From NCBI GenBank assembly GCA_021806765.1, contig JAJZQR010000052.1, positions 1-25,793 on the forward strand: a DNA stretch of 25,793 bases. The letters are read 5' to 3'. This DNA is from Chloroflexota bacterium. Lineage in GTDB: Bacteria > Chloroflexota > UBA6077. The position numbers were made by a program, and so were the translations under genes. Position 1 is the stretch's first letter, and every line of letters starts with the position of its first letter. The notes below the pieces were generated by a model. That model was not told where the DNA came from. It was given only the letters and a program-made list of their open reading frames with translations, and made no database searches. Below are positions 1-7,414 of this stretch, in pieces.

Positions 1-1843
1 TGACTATGCCCTGGGCGTCCAGCCCGTACTTGGCTCGGAGGGCGGTAGGATTTCCGTGCTCCACAAACTCGTCCGGCACCGCGAGAAGCTCCACGGGGAC
101 GCCGGCCATTCCGTGGGCCGCCAGCAGCTCCAGTACGGCGGACCCGAATCCGCCCGCTGCCACGTTCTCCTCCACCGTCATCACCCGGCCGCAGCGCCGC
201 GCCACCTCCAGGATCAGCCCCTCGTCCAGCGGTTTGAGGAAGCGAGCATCGACTACGGCGCAGCTCACCCCCTGCTCTGACAGGCGGTAGGCCGCCTCCA
301 GGGAGGGCGCCACGGTGTTCCCTATGGCCAGGATGGCCAGGTCGCGCCCCTCCCGCAGCAGTTCGCCCTTCCCGATGGGGAGGACGCGGAGATCCTCTTC
401 CATGGGCACTCCCACGCCGGCTCCCCTGGGGTAACGCAGGGCGAAAGGCCCTAGCCCCTCGGAGACGTACTGGATCCCCGTATGCACCAGCAGCTGCAGC
501 TCGTTCTCATCCCGGGACGCAGCCACCACCAGCTCGGGAACCACCCGCAGAAAGCTGAGGTCGAACAGCCCCTGGTGGGTCTTGCCGTCGTCGCCCACGA
601 TCCCGCCTCTGTCGATGCCGAAGAAGACGGGCAGCTTCTGAATGCATACGTCGTGGATCACCTGATCGTAGGAGCGCTGCAGGAAGGTGGAGTAGATGGC
701 CGTGACGGGCGCCAACCCGTGGGCGGCCAGGCCGGCAGCGAAGGTCACCGCGTGCTGCTCCGCGATCCCGACGTCGAAGACCCGAGAGGGAAACTCCTGG
801 GCCGCCACGGCGAGGCCGGTGCCGTCGGGCATGGCGGCGGTGACGGCGACCACTTTGGGGTTCGATCGCATCTCTCGAGCCAGCGTCTTGCCGAAAACCC
901 CGGTGTAGCTGGGCGCCGTTCGCTTGCCGGTGCCGTTGGGCGCCACGCCGTGCCACTGGGTGGCATCCTCCTCGGCGGGACCGTAGCCGTGGCCCTTCTG
1001 GGTCTTGATGTGGATGACGGCCGGCTTGTTGTACTCCTTGGCCAGCTCGAAGGCCTCCTCCAGCTCCGCCAGGCTGTGGCCATCGATGGGACCGACGAAG
1101 GTGAAGCCCAGCTCCTCCCAGAGCAGGTTCGGCAGCACCAGGGCCTTCAAGCCGTGAAGAACCTTGCGGCCGGTATCGGTGGCCCCGGCCCCACCGGGCA
1201 ACCGCTGGAGCACGTGGTCCACCTCCTCCTTGGCCCGATGGTACCTCGGATCGATCCTGAGCCGGTTGAGGGCCCGAGAGATGGCGCCGACGTTGTGGGC
1301 GATGGACATCTCGTTGTCGTTCAGCACGACGATCAGGCGGGTGCCCAGGTGGCCGGCGTGGTTCATCGCCTCCAGGGCCATGCCGCTGGTCAGAGAGCCG
1401 TCGCCGATCACCGCAATTACGTGGTGGCTCTCCTTCTTCAAATCGCGCGCTACCGCCATGCCCAGGGCAGCCGAGATGGAGGTCCCCGCGTGGCCGGCCC
1501 CGAAGGGGTCGTGGGGACTCTCCTCCCTGACCAGGAAGCCGGAGATGCCGCCATACTGGCGTTGGGTGATGAACTTGTCCCGGCGCCCAGTCAGCAGCTT
1601 GTGGACGTATCCCTGGTGCCCCACATCCCAGATGATCTTGTCGCGAGGGCTCTCGAAGACCCGGTGGAGGGCGATGGTCAGCTCCACGGCCCCCAGGTTA
1701 GACGACAGGTGGCCGCCCGTGACGGGGACGGTCTCCAGCAGGAACCGGCGAATCTCTTCCGCCAGCTGTTTCAGTTCGGCTAGCGAGAGCGAGGCCAGTT
1801 GACGGGGATCGTCTATGCGGTTCAAGATGGGGTAGTCTGGCAA
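1..1843 (-). CDS. dxs: 1-deoxy-D-xylulose-5-phosphate synthase (3' end cut by window edge)
   Basis: Thiamine-diphosphate enzyme that condenses pyruvate with glyceraldehyde 3-phosphate, the first step of the MEP isoprenoid pathway; cytosolic dimer. Translating the minus strand from TTG at 1843 gives about 614 residues of an expected 620-640, so only the C-terminal tail is missing. Visible motifs are GGHLSSNLG (His45), WDVGHQG, GAGHAGTSIS (His118), the ThDP/Mg motif beginning GDGS (147-150) and continuing to LNDNEMS, and VGIAEQHAV with the catalytic Glu of the pyrimidine domain. TTG is chosen because a GGAAGGGGG ribosome site lies six bases upstream. The ATG at 1860 and GTG at 1848 are in another frame that stops within a few codons. 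The gene is divergent from ispH, so two ends of the same pathway share one intergenic region. Identification is very secure. Confidence 0.96.
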   Translation of the reverse strand, partial: MPDYPILNRIDDPRQLASLSLAELKQLAEEIRRFLLETVPVTGGHLSSNLGAVELTIALHRVFESPRDKIIWDVGHQGYVHKLLTGRRDKFITQRQYGGISGFLVREESPHDPFGAGHAGTSISAALGMAVARDLKKESHHVIAVIGDGSLTSGMALEAMNHAGHLGTRLIVVLNDNEMSIAHNVGAISRALNRLRIDPRYHRAKEEVDHVLQRLPGGAGATDTGRKVLHGLKALVLPNLLWEELGFTFVGPIDGHSLAELEEAFELAKEYNKPAVIHIKTQKGHGYGPAEEDATQWHGVAPNGTGKRTAPSYTGVFGKTLAREMRSNPKVVAVTAAMPDGTGLAVAAQEFPSRVFDVGIAEQHAVTFAAGLAAHGLAPVTAIYSTFLQRSYDQVIHDVCIQKLPVFFGIDRGGIVGDDGKTHQGLFDLSFLRVVPELVVAASRDENELQLLVHTGIQYVSEGLGPFALRYPRGAGVGVPMEEDLRVLPIGKGELLREGRDLAILAIGNTVAPSLEAAYRLSEQGVSCAVVDARFLKPLDEGLILEVARRCGRVMTVEENVAAGGFGSAVLELLAAHGMAGVPVELLAVPDEFVEHGNPTALRAKYGLDAQGIV

Positions 1844-1926
1844 GTCACACCCCCTTCCATCTAGAGGACAACACGTTGATGCTAGCAGAAATGAGCGTTA
1901 GAATCTACTTGACAGGGATCGACTGA

Positions 1927-2005
1927 TGTAGGGAGGGGCCCTGTGCCCCTCCGCCCAGCGAGCGATGGCAGGACCGGGCGGCAGGGCAGAGCGCCCTGCC
2001 CTACA
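1927..2005. repeat. Inverted pair of GTAGGG-type hairpin repeats
   Basis: A 79-bp element between dxs and ispH. Its left half begins TGTAGGG and its right half ends CCCTACA; each half is itself a hairpin (arms AGGGGC/GCCCCT on the left, CAGGGC/GCCCTG on the right). The halves are imperfect reverse complements of each other, joined by a short spacer (about 1958-1974). A related pair lies at 11601-11721. The form resembles REP/BIME-type dispersed repeats; that class name is my inference, since only this window is visible. Short inverted copies of AGCGTTAGA lie outside it (1894-1902 and, as TCTAACGCT, 2023-2031). Confidence 0.7.
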
Positions 2006-2048
2006 TCCCCAAATCGCCGTGGTCTAACGCTAGATTGGGAGTTGCTCC

Positions 2049-2894
2049 GTGGAGATCATCCGAGCCACCCGCTACGCCGGCTTTTGCGGCGGCGTCAAGA
2101 GGGCATGGAAGCTGGCAACCCAGGAAGCCGCATCGGCCGGCGGGCCGGTCTACATATCGGGGAAGCTGATCCACAACAGCCCGGCCATGAAGGAGCTGGA
2201 GGAGAAGGGGATCGGAGTCCTGGACCTCTCCCGGGCCGAGGGCGTCGAGCCGGGGACCCCCTTCATCCTGCGGGCCCACGGGGAGGGTCCCGCCGTCTAC
2301 CTGCGGGCACAGCAGCTGGGGCTACGGCTGATCGACGGCACCTGCGGCATCGTCCGCAGCGTGCAGCGTCGCGCCCGCGCCCTGGAGGAGCAGGGCTTCC
2401 AGGTGGTGCTGTTCGGCCACAGGAACCACCCCGAGGCTCGGGCCACCGTCGCCCACACCCAGAGAGGCATCATCATCGAGTCCGCCGAGGAAGCGGCCCA
2501 ACTGGATCGCTACCCCAAGATCGCGGCCATCGCCCAGACCACATCCTCGGCCAGGGAGTACGTGGAGGTGTGTCGCATCCTGCGGACCAGGTGCGACCTC
2601 TTCGAGGACCAGGGCCACATCTGCGACTTCACCCAGCACGCCCAGGAGGAGGCGGCCGGCATTGCCGCCCAGGTGGACGCCATGGTGGTGGTGGGGGGCC
2701 GGGATAGCTCCAACACCCGCCGGCTGGTGGAGGTGTGCAGCGAGCACTGTCCCACCTATCAGGTGGAGACGGTCGGAGAGCTGCAGCCCGCCTGGTTCGA
2801 GGGCGTCACCCGCGTTGGGGTAACGGCTGGGGCGTCCACGCGCGACAGTGACGTCGACGCCGTCATACAGCGCCTCAACGAGATAGGTAACTGA
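2049..2894 (+). CDS. ispH: 4-hydroxy-3-methylbut-2-enyl diphosphate reductase (IspH/LytB), divergent form
   Basis: [4Fe-4S] enzyme that reduces HMBPP to IPP and DMAPP, the last MEP step. The 281-residue product starts at GTG. The three cluster cysteines are at Cys13 (GFCGGV), Cys99 (DGTCGIV) and Cys192 (GHICDFTQ). Substrate-binding His42 (IHN), His77 (AHG) and His127 with Glu129 (NHPEA) line up with E. coli His41, His74, His124 and Glu126, and the DSSNTRRL and GASTRD motifs supply the diphosphate-binding Ser/Asn. It differs from the common sequence at several motif edges: GASTR instead of GASTP, TCGIV instead of TCPxV, and QTTSS in the central Thr motif. All catalytic residues remain, so I expect an active enzyme of a divergent subfamily. 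ispG follows 45 bp downstream, probably on the same transcript. Confidence 0.92.
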   Translation: MEIIRATRYAGFCGGVKRAWKLATQEAASAGGPVYISGKLIHNSPAMKELEEKGIGVLDLSRAEGVEPGTPFILRAHGEGPAVYLRAQQLGLRLIDGTCGIVRSVQRRARALEEQGFQVVLFGHRNHPEARATVAHTQRGIIIESAEEAAQLDRYPKIAAIAQTTSSAREYVEVCRILRTRCDLFEDQGHICDFTQHAQEEAAGIAAQVDAMVVVGGRDSSNTRRLVEVCSEHCPTYQVETVGELQPAWFEGVTRVGVTAGASTRDSDVDAVIQRLNEIGN

Positions 2895-2897
2895 CTC

Positions 2898-2922
2898 CCC
2901 TTCTCCCTGGCAGGGAGAAGGG
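2898..2922. repeat. Perfect hairpin between ispH and ispG
   Basis: CCCTTCTCCCTG (2898-2909) and its exact reverse complement CAGGGAGAAGGG (2911-2922) are separated by one base, three bases after the ispH stop and 17 bases before the ispG start. It resembles the CCCTCTCCC-type hairpins at 10411-10509. It has no T-run, so it is more likely a dispersed repeat, mRNA-stability element or partial attenuator than a full terminator. Confidence 0.7.
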
Positions 2923-2939
2923 AGCAGGGGGATAAAGAC

Positions 2940-4025
2940 TTGCCGATACAAAGAAGAACGACCAGACAGGTCAAGATCGGAGACGTCACCGTCGGCGGTG
3001 ACGCCCCGATCCGAGTGCAATCGATGTGCAGCACCGACACCAGCGACCTGCAGGCGACCGTCGACCAGGTCATGCGGCTGGAGGATGCAGGCTGCGAGAT
3101 CGTTCGTGTGGCCGTCCCCGACCGGGAGGCGGCCGGGGCCCTTCCGGGCATCAAGAGCCGCATCCACATCCCGCTGGTGGCGGACATCCACTTCGACTAT
3201 CGGCTGGCGCTGGCGGCCATAGAAGCCGGCGTCGACAAGGTCCGGCTCAACCCCGGCAACGTCCTGGTGAAGCAGGGGTGGAAGGGGGTCGAGGCGGTGG
3301 TGGAGGCCGCCCGGGCCCGTCATATCCCGATTCGGATCGGCGTCAACAGTGGCTCCATCGAGGCTCCACTGCTGGAGAAGTACGGCTACCCGACGCCCGA
3401 GGCAGCGGTGGAATCGGCCATGGGCCACGTGCGGCTGCTGGAGAAGCTGGACTTCCACGACGTCGTCATCTCCGTGAAGTTCAGCGACGTGCCGAGGATG
3501 GTCGCTGCCTACCGGCTGCTGTCCCAGATCACCGATTACCCCCTGCACCTCGGGGTCACCGAGTCCGGCACCTCCTGGAACGGGACCATCAAGTCCTCCG
3601 TAGGGATCGGGACGCTGCTGGCGGAGGGGATAGGCGACACCGTGAGGGTATCCCTGACCACTCCGGACAAGACCGAGGAGGTTCGGGTCGCCTACGAGAT
3701 CCTGAAGGGGCTGGAGCTGCGGGCCCGGGGTCCCGTGCTCACCTCCTGCCCCACCTGCGGCCGAACCGAAGTAGACCTGTTGAAGCTGGCCAGGCAGGTG
3801 GAGGAGGTGCTGTCCGGCGTGAAGACGGAGCTCCACGTAGCCGTCATGGGCTGCGTGGTGAACGGCCCCGGCGAGGCGGCGGAAGCCGATCTGGCCGTCG
3901 TCGGCGGCAAGGGGGTGGTCGCCCTCTATCGCAGGGGCAAGTTCCTCCGACGGGTGCCCGAGACCGAGGCCGGCCGGGCGTTGCTGGAGGAGATCAACGC
4001 CTGGGAAGCGGACCACCGGCAGTAG
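2940..4025 (+). CDS. ispG: (E)-4-hydroxy-3-methylbut-2-enyl-diphosphate synthase (IspG/GcpE)
   Basis: [4Fe-4S] enzyme that converts MEcPP to HMBPP, the substrate of the IspH encoded just upstream. The 361-residue product is close to the length of the short bacterial IspG. The N-terminal TIM barrel shows PIRVQSMCSTDTSD, HFDYRLAL and VRLNPGN. The C-terminal Fe-S domain has Cys270 and Cys273 (CPTCGR), Cys305 (MGCVVNGPGE) and Glu312, the same numbering as in E. coli IspG. The start is TTG at 2940, supported by an AGGGGG ribosome site about eight bases upstream and by the expected N-terminus (RRTTRQVKIGDV). It is probably co-transcribed with ispH and converges on the FAD oxidoreductase gene 45 bp beyond its stop. 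Confidence 0.96.
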   Translation: MPIQRRTTRQVKIGDVTVGGDAPIRVQSMCSTDTSDLQATVDQVMRLEDAGCEIVRVAVPDREAAGALPGIKSRIHIPLVADIHFDYRLALAAIEAGVDKVRLNPGNVLVKQGWKGVEAVVEAARARHIPIRIGVNSGSIEAPLLEKYGYPTPEAAVESAMGHVRLLEKLDFHDVVISVKFSDVPRMVAAYRLLSQITDYPLHLGVTESGTSWNGTIKSSVGIGTLLAEGIGDTVRVSLTTPDKTEEVRVAYEILKGLELRARGPVLTSCPTCGRTEVDLLKLARQVEEVLSGVKTELHVAVMGCVVNGPGEAAEADLAVVGGKGVVALYRRGKFLRRVPETEAGRALLEEINAWEADHRQ

Positions 4026-4070
4026 GCGGCAGCCGATGGGTGATAGGCGAACTGAGGCAGCCAGCTTCCC

Positions 4071-5486
4071 TCAACAGGAGTAATCGGCAGAAAGCGGCGG
4101 GAACTTGAGAGCGTATTCGTTCACCTCTCGGGCCACCCGCTGCCCCAACTCCACGGCGAAGTTGGTGCCCCGGTCCCAGGGGTAGACCTGGCTCATGCTG
4201 GCCCAGAAGAGGCCGCGGAGAGGCGTCGCCAGGGCCGGGATGTTGCGGGAGTGGTTCACCGGCACGATGGGCTGAGCGTACACCTCCCGGTGCAGCCAGC
4301 TGGCCCGCACCCAGGAGCGATCGAAGCTGGGGTTCACCTTCTTCAGGGCCGGCAGGAAGCGCTCCAGCAGATCCTCCTGGCTCAGCCGGAAGTACTCGTG
4401 GGAAGGCTCCAGGTAGTCGCCGCAGTAGATCAGGTGATCCCCGCCGTAGTGCTTCGGGTCCATCATGTTGGTGTGCTCCACCAGGGCGAGGAAGGGGAAC
4501 TCGTCCTTGGGCATGTTCATCCAGTAGACGTCCTTGGTCAGGGCCCGGCGAAGGGCCAGGGTCATGACCACGGCGCCCAGGGAGTCCAGCTTCCGGATCT
4601 GGCTCAGGTAATCGGCCGGAAGCCGCGGGAGCAGCTTGCCAAGCAGCTGAGGGGAGCCCGTGGCGATGACGGCGTCGAAATCGGCCGCCATCCCCCCGGC
4701 AGGATCCAGCCCGGGGGCGGCCGTGACCTGCCAACGTCCCCCATCCATCTCGGTCAGGGCAGAGATGGGGGTGTTCAGCTCCACCCCAACGTCGGACCGC
4801 CGCACGTGATCCACCAAGGCGTCGACGAACCCCTGGAATCCCCCCTCGAAGTAGCCCAGCCGGAAGCTGCGGGTCTTCAACCGCGCCCACAGCCAGGCCA
4901 TGTTGACCTGCTCCGCGTAGCGGCCGAACTTCCCCTCCAGCAGGGGGTAGACGAAGGCCCGGTATGCGGTCTCCCCCATCCAGCGGCGGGTCCAGTCGGC
5001 GGCGGTGGATCGCTCCAGGGGGCGCCAGTCCCGCACCAGGTACTTGAGGTAGGCCGACGCGGCGCCCATCCGCATCCGATCCGGCAGCGGCATGCCGGGG
5101 AAGGTCACCACGGAGAGACCGGTGGCCACCAGGTCGGGCACCGGCAGCCGCTTCCGCAGGGGGCCCAGCCGCAGGGGGAGGGCGTCCGATCCCCCCTGGA
5201 GGGCGTGGGGCCGCCCATTCCACCATTGGGCGGTAATCTGCCGGTAGAAGGCCAGCTTGTCGCCGTAGCCGATCTCCTCGACCAGGCCGCGGATGGCCGC
5301 GTCCGTCGTGAACAGGTGGTGGTAGAAGCGCTCCAGGGGATACTCCCAGCGCTCGTCCCGGAATCCGGAGGCGAGGCCCCCGGCCTGGGCCGCGGCCTCG
5401 TAGACGGTGACGGCGTGGCCCTGCTTCGCCAGCTCGTGGGCCGCGGTCAGCCCCGCGATCCCGCCACCAAGAATAGCGACTCTCAC
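4071..5486 (-). CDS. FAD-dependent amine-oxidase-family oxidoreductase (protoporphyrinogen oxidase/desaturase-like)
   Basis: A 471-residue flavoprotein of the amine oxidase/protoporphyrinogen oxidase/phytoene desaturase superfamily. The N-terminus shows the Rossmann dinucleotide motif GGGIAGL, then a Glu (VYEAAAQAGGLASG) for the FAD ribose. A C-terminal segment, LFWASMSQVYPWDRGTNFAVELG, matches the second FAD-binding region, where the flavin sits over the C-terminal helix. No transmembrane segment is obvious. The start is GTG at 5486, with AGGGGG upstream. The substrate cannot be told from sequence. The adjacent MEP genes make an isoprenoid, carotenoid or quinone substrate attractive, but the close relatives I know are simply annotated NAD(P)/FAD-dependent oxidoreductase. 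The next gene upstream on the same strand ends 64 bp away and may share its transcript. Confidence 0.85.
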   Translation of the reverse strand: MRVAILGGGIAGLTAAHELAKQGHAVTVYEAAAQAGGLASGFRDERWEYPLERFYHHLFTTDAAIRGLVEEIGYGDKLAFYRQITAQWWNGRPHALQGGSDALPLRLGPLRKRLPVPDLVATGLSVVTFPGMPLPDRMRMGAASAYLKYLVRDWRPLERSTAADWTRRWMGETAYRAFVYPLLEGKFGRYAEQVNMAWLWARLKTRSFRLGYFEGGFQGFVDALVDHVRRSDVGVELNTPISALTEMDGGRWQVTAAPGLDPAGGMAADFDAVIATGSPQLLGKLLPRLPADYLSQIRKLDSLGAVVMTLALRRALTKDVYWMNMPKDEFPFLALVEHTNMMDPKHYGGDHLIYCGDYLEPSHEYFRLSQEDLLERFLPALKKVNPSFDRSWVRASWLHREVYAQPIVPVNHSRNIPALATPLRGLFWASMSQVYPWDRGTNFAVELGQRVAREVNEYALKFPPLSADYSC

Positions 5487-5550
5487 GGCGTCCCCCTCGG
5501 GTCAGAATACAACCCCCAGACTGTATCAGCCTTCGGGGGAAGGGGCAACT

Positions 5551-6195
5551 CTACCCAAGGTGCTCTCGAAACCAGTCCCCAGCCAGCATCGCCGCCTGCT
5601 GCAGGTAGGCCAGATCCGAAGGGTAGCGGTCGATGTCGGGCACCACGACCACCCTCTTCTCCCCCACCAGCGCCTCGTGGATCGCCAGGGCATCCTCCAG
5701 GACGGCTCGGTCCTCGGCCCCGACAATCAACAGGGTGGGGAGTGCCGTCCTCCGAAGGGCATCGAAGGTCCCCTTCGCCCGTGGGCAGCGCAGCACCAGC
5801 GCCCTGATGCGGGGATCCCTCTCGGCCCTCAGCACCACGGGCAGGGCACCGTCGCCCGCCCCGTAGGCTCCGACCCTCTTCACGTCGACGTCGGGTCTCC
5901 GCTCCAACTCCTCCAGGGCCGCGCCCACATCCCCCAACTGCTGCTCGGTGGTAGCATCCTCCGGGCTTCCCTCGCTCTGGCCCTGGCCCGTGAGGTCCAG
6001 CAGCATCACCGCCATGCCCTGCCCCACCAGCACCCCCGCAAGCTGGCGGTTGAGGGGGCTTTCCTTCTCCTCCAGCGGGTCGTGGGTGCAGACCACCGCC
6101 GGAAAGGGGCCGGGGCCGGAGGGCAACAGCAGGTCGGCCGCCAGCCGGAAGCCGCGGGGATTCTGAATGCGGAGCGCGATAGTGACTCCAGCCAT
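5551..6195 (-). CDS. Alpha/beta-hydrolase-fold protein lacking the nucleophile (probable pseudoenzyme)
   Basis: A 214-residue protein with the order of an alpha/beta hydrolase (dienelactone hydrolase/prolyl oligopeptidase-like). It shows the RLAADLLLP strand, PAVVCTHDP, LLDLTGQGQSEG, the nucleophile-elbow region at 108-117 and the LPTLLIVGAEDRAV acid strand (Asp162). The elbow reads G-A-G-D-G (112-116) where an active member has G-x-S-x-G, so the Ser is replaced by Gly114 (codon GGC). The strand end where His is expected (VVPDIDRYPSD) has no His. Two of three triad residues are therefore absent, which argues against hydrolase activity. Start ATG 6195 is preferred over upstream in-frame starts because GGAGGT lies nine bases before it. 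The gene lies 99 bp after amrS on the same strand. Confidence 0.75.
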   Translation of the reverse strand: MAGVTIALRIQNPRGFRLAADLLLPSGPGPFPAVVCTHDPLEEKESPLNRQLAGVLVGQGMAVMLLDLTGQGQSEGSPEDATTEQQLGDVGAALEELERRPDVDVKRVGAYGAGDGALPVVLRAERDPRIRALVLRCPRAKGTFDALRRTALPTLLIVGAEDRAVLEDALAIHEALVGEKRVVVVPDIDRYPSDLAYLQQAAMLAGDWFREHLG

Positions 6196-6294
6196 CCTGG
6201 GGCTACCTCCTCGAACCCAAAGCGTGGCGCCTTCGGCATCTCGATTACATCGAGGTGGAGCCCCAACGGCAAGAGCCATTCCCCGGCCCCTCAA

Positions 6295-7344
6295 TCAACA
6301 GCAGCGCAGGTTCAGGTCGGCGCCGCAGTGGCGGCATCGGCCGCCGGGGGCCACCCCCAGCATCTCGGTCCGGTAGCCGGTCCGGCGGATCGACAGCTTC
6401 CCGCACCCGGGGCAGAGGGTGTTCTCGGCGTCGGTTCCCGGCAGATTGCCGACGTAGACGAAGGATAGCCCCGCCTGGAGGCCGATCTCTCGAGCCTGGA
6501 GAAGGGTCGACACCGGCGTCGGCGACAGGTGACTCATCTCCGCGTGGGGGAAGAAGCGGGTCACGTGCCAGGGGGTCTCCGGTCCTAAGGCCTCAACTAT
6601 CCATCGGGCGATGGAGGTCAACTGTTCGGGATCGTCGTTCACCGTGGGCACGACGTTGGTCACTACCTCCAGGTGCATGCCCCAACGGTGGCGGGCCCGC
6701 TCGGCCACCCGAAGGATCCCCTCCCATCGGGTTATCCCCGCCAGCTCCCGGTAGGCCCTGCCGGCGAAGCCCTTTACGTCGACTCGGTAGGCATCCAGGT
6801 AGGGCCCGATGGCGTCCAGCCCCGCTTCGGACAGGTAGCCGTTGGTCACGTAGGCGGTGTAGAGGCCCGCCTCCTTGGCCAGCCGGGCCGACTCCAGGGT
6901 GTGCTCCAGCCAGATGCCCGGCTCGTTGTAGGTCCAGGCGATCCCCGCGCAGCGATGCCGTCGAGCCAGCGCCACCGTCTCCTCCGGCGCGATCTCCTGG
7001 CCCCTTCCCTGGAGGGAGCCCTCCACCAGCCAGCCATCCCGACCCGGCCGGGCGTAGGAGATCTGCCAGTTCTGGCAGTGCTTGCAGTGGAAGTTGCAGC
7101 CCCAGCTGCCCAGGGAGAAGACCCGGCTGGCGGGGAAAAAGTGGAAGAGCGGCTTCTTCTCGATGGGATCGACGTTGACGGAGGAAGCCTCGCCGTACAG
7201 GAGGGTGTAGAGGGTGCCCCCCTCGTTCACTCGGGTCCGGCAAACCCCCAGCTTCCCCTCGGCGATGCGACAGTCCCACTGGCACACGTGGCACCGGACG
7301 GCATCGCCCTCCAACCGGTCGTAGAGGATGGCTTCCCGCTTCAT
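6295..7344 (-). CDS. amrS: AmmeMemoRadiSam-system radical SAM enzyme
   Basis: A 349-residue radical SAM protein of the COG1180 (pyruvate-formate-lyase-activating-like) group. An N-terminal cysteine set (CHVCQWDC then GVCRTRVN) precedes the SAM [4Fe-4S] motif CNFHCKHCQNWQIS, and TYNEPGIW and YVTNGYLS follow as expected in this family. The C-terminus is a zinc-ribbon-like tail (CPGCGK, then CRHCGADLNLRCC). This architecture is that of AmrS, which elsewhere occurs with MEMO and AMMECR1 proteins; neither partner is in this window, so the substrate is unknown. The start ATG has only a weak AAGAG ribosome site. It lies 58 bp downstream of the SufR-like regulator and may be co-transcribed with it, fitting an Fe-S or redox-linked role. 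Confidence 0.88.
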   Translation of the reverse strand: MKREAILYDRLEGDAVRCHVCQWDCRIAEGKLGVCRTRVNEGGTLYTLLYGEASSVNVDPIEKKPLFHFFPASRVFSLGSWGCNFHCKHCQNWQISYARPGRDGWLVEGSLQGRGQEIAPEETVALARRHRCAGIAWTYNEPGIWLEHTLESARLAKEAGLYTAYVTNGYLSEAGLDAIGPYLDAYRVDVKGFAGRAYRELAGITRWEGILRVAERARHRWGMHLEVVTNVVPTVNDDPEQLTSIARWIVEALGPETPWHVTRFFPHAEMSHLSPTPVSTLLQAREIGLQAGLSFVYVGNLPGTDAENTLCPGCGKLSIRRTGYRTEMLGVAPGGRCRHCGADLNLRCC

Positions 7345-7373
7345 GGTCGCTCTTGAAGTCCTGTGTCCTGAGT

Positions 7374-7414
7374 GCTGATAGCTGATAGCTGATAGCTGTC
7401 AGCTAATCGCTGAC
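7374..7414. repeat. Heptanucleotide tandem repeat (GCTGATA)
   Basis: Three exact copies of GCTGATA (7374-7394) are followed by decaying copies GCTGTCA, GCTAATC and GCTGAC to 7414. The repeat runs across the stop codon of the SufR-like gene and supplies its last few codons. Within it, TAGCTG/CAGCTA (7393-7405) is a small palindrome. It is too short and regular for a CRISPR array and looks like a simple-sequence expansion. Confidence 0.75.

Noticed and set aside
482..1783. 433-codon open frame on the plus strand
   Set aside because: It lies wholly antisense to dxs, whose translation shows all family motifs. Its own product is rich in Gly, His, Val and Asp repeats with no recognisable domain, as expected for the mirror frame of a high-G+C gene.
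1909..1937. Plus-strand promoter beginning at TTGACA (1909-1914) for ispH
   Set aside because: The perfect -35-like hexamer has no -10-like sequence 16-18 bp downstream; that position falls in the G-rich repeat.
2322..4016. 564-codon open frame on the minus strand
   Set aside because: It is antisense to both ispH and ispG and crosses their junction. Long open mirror frames are common in G+C-rich genes, and the product has no domain I recognise.
4251..5807. 518-codon open frame on the plus strand
   Set aside because: Antisense to the FAD oxidoreductase and the end of the hydrolase gene; composition (Pro, Gly, Gln, His-rich) fits a shadow frame.
7374..7414. Possible CRISPR-like array
   Set aside because: The unit is seven bases with no spacers; it is a simple tandem repeat and no cas genes are present.
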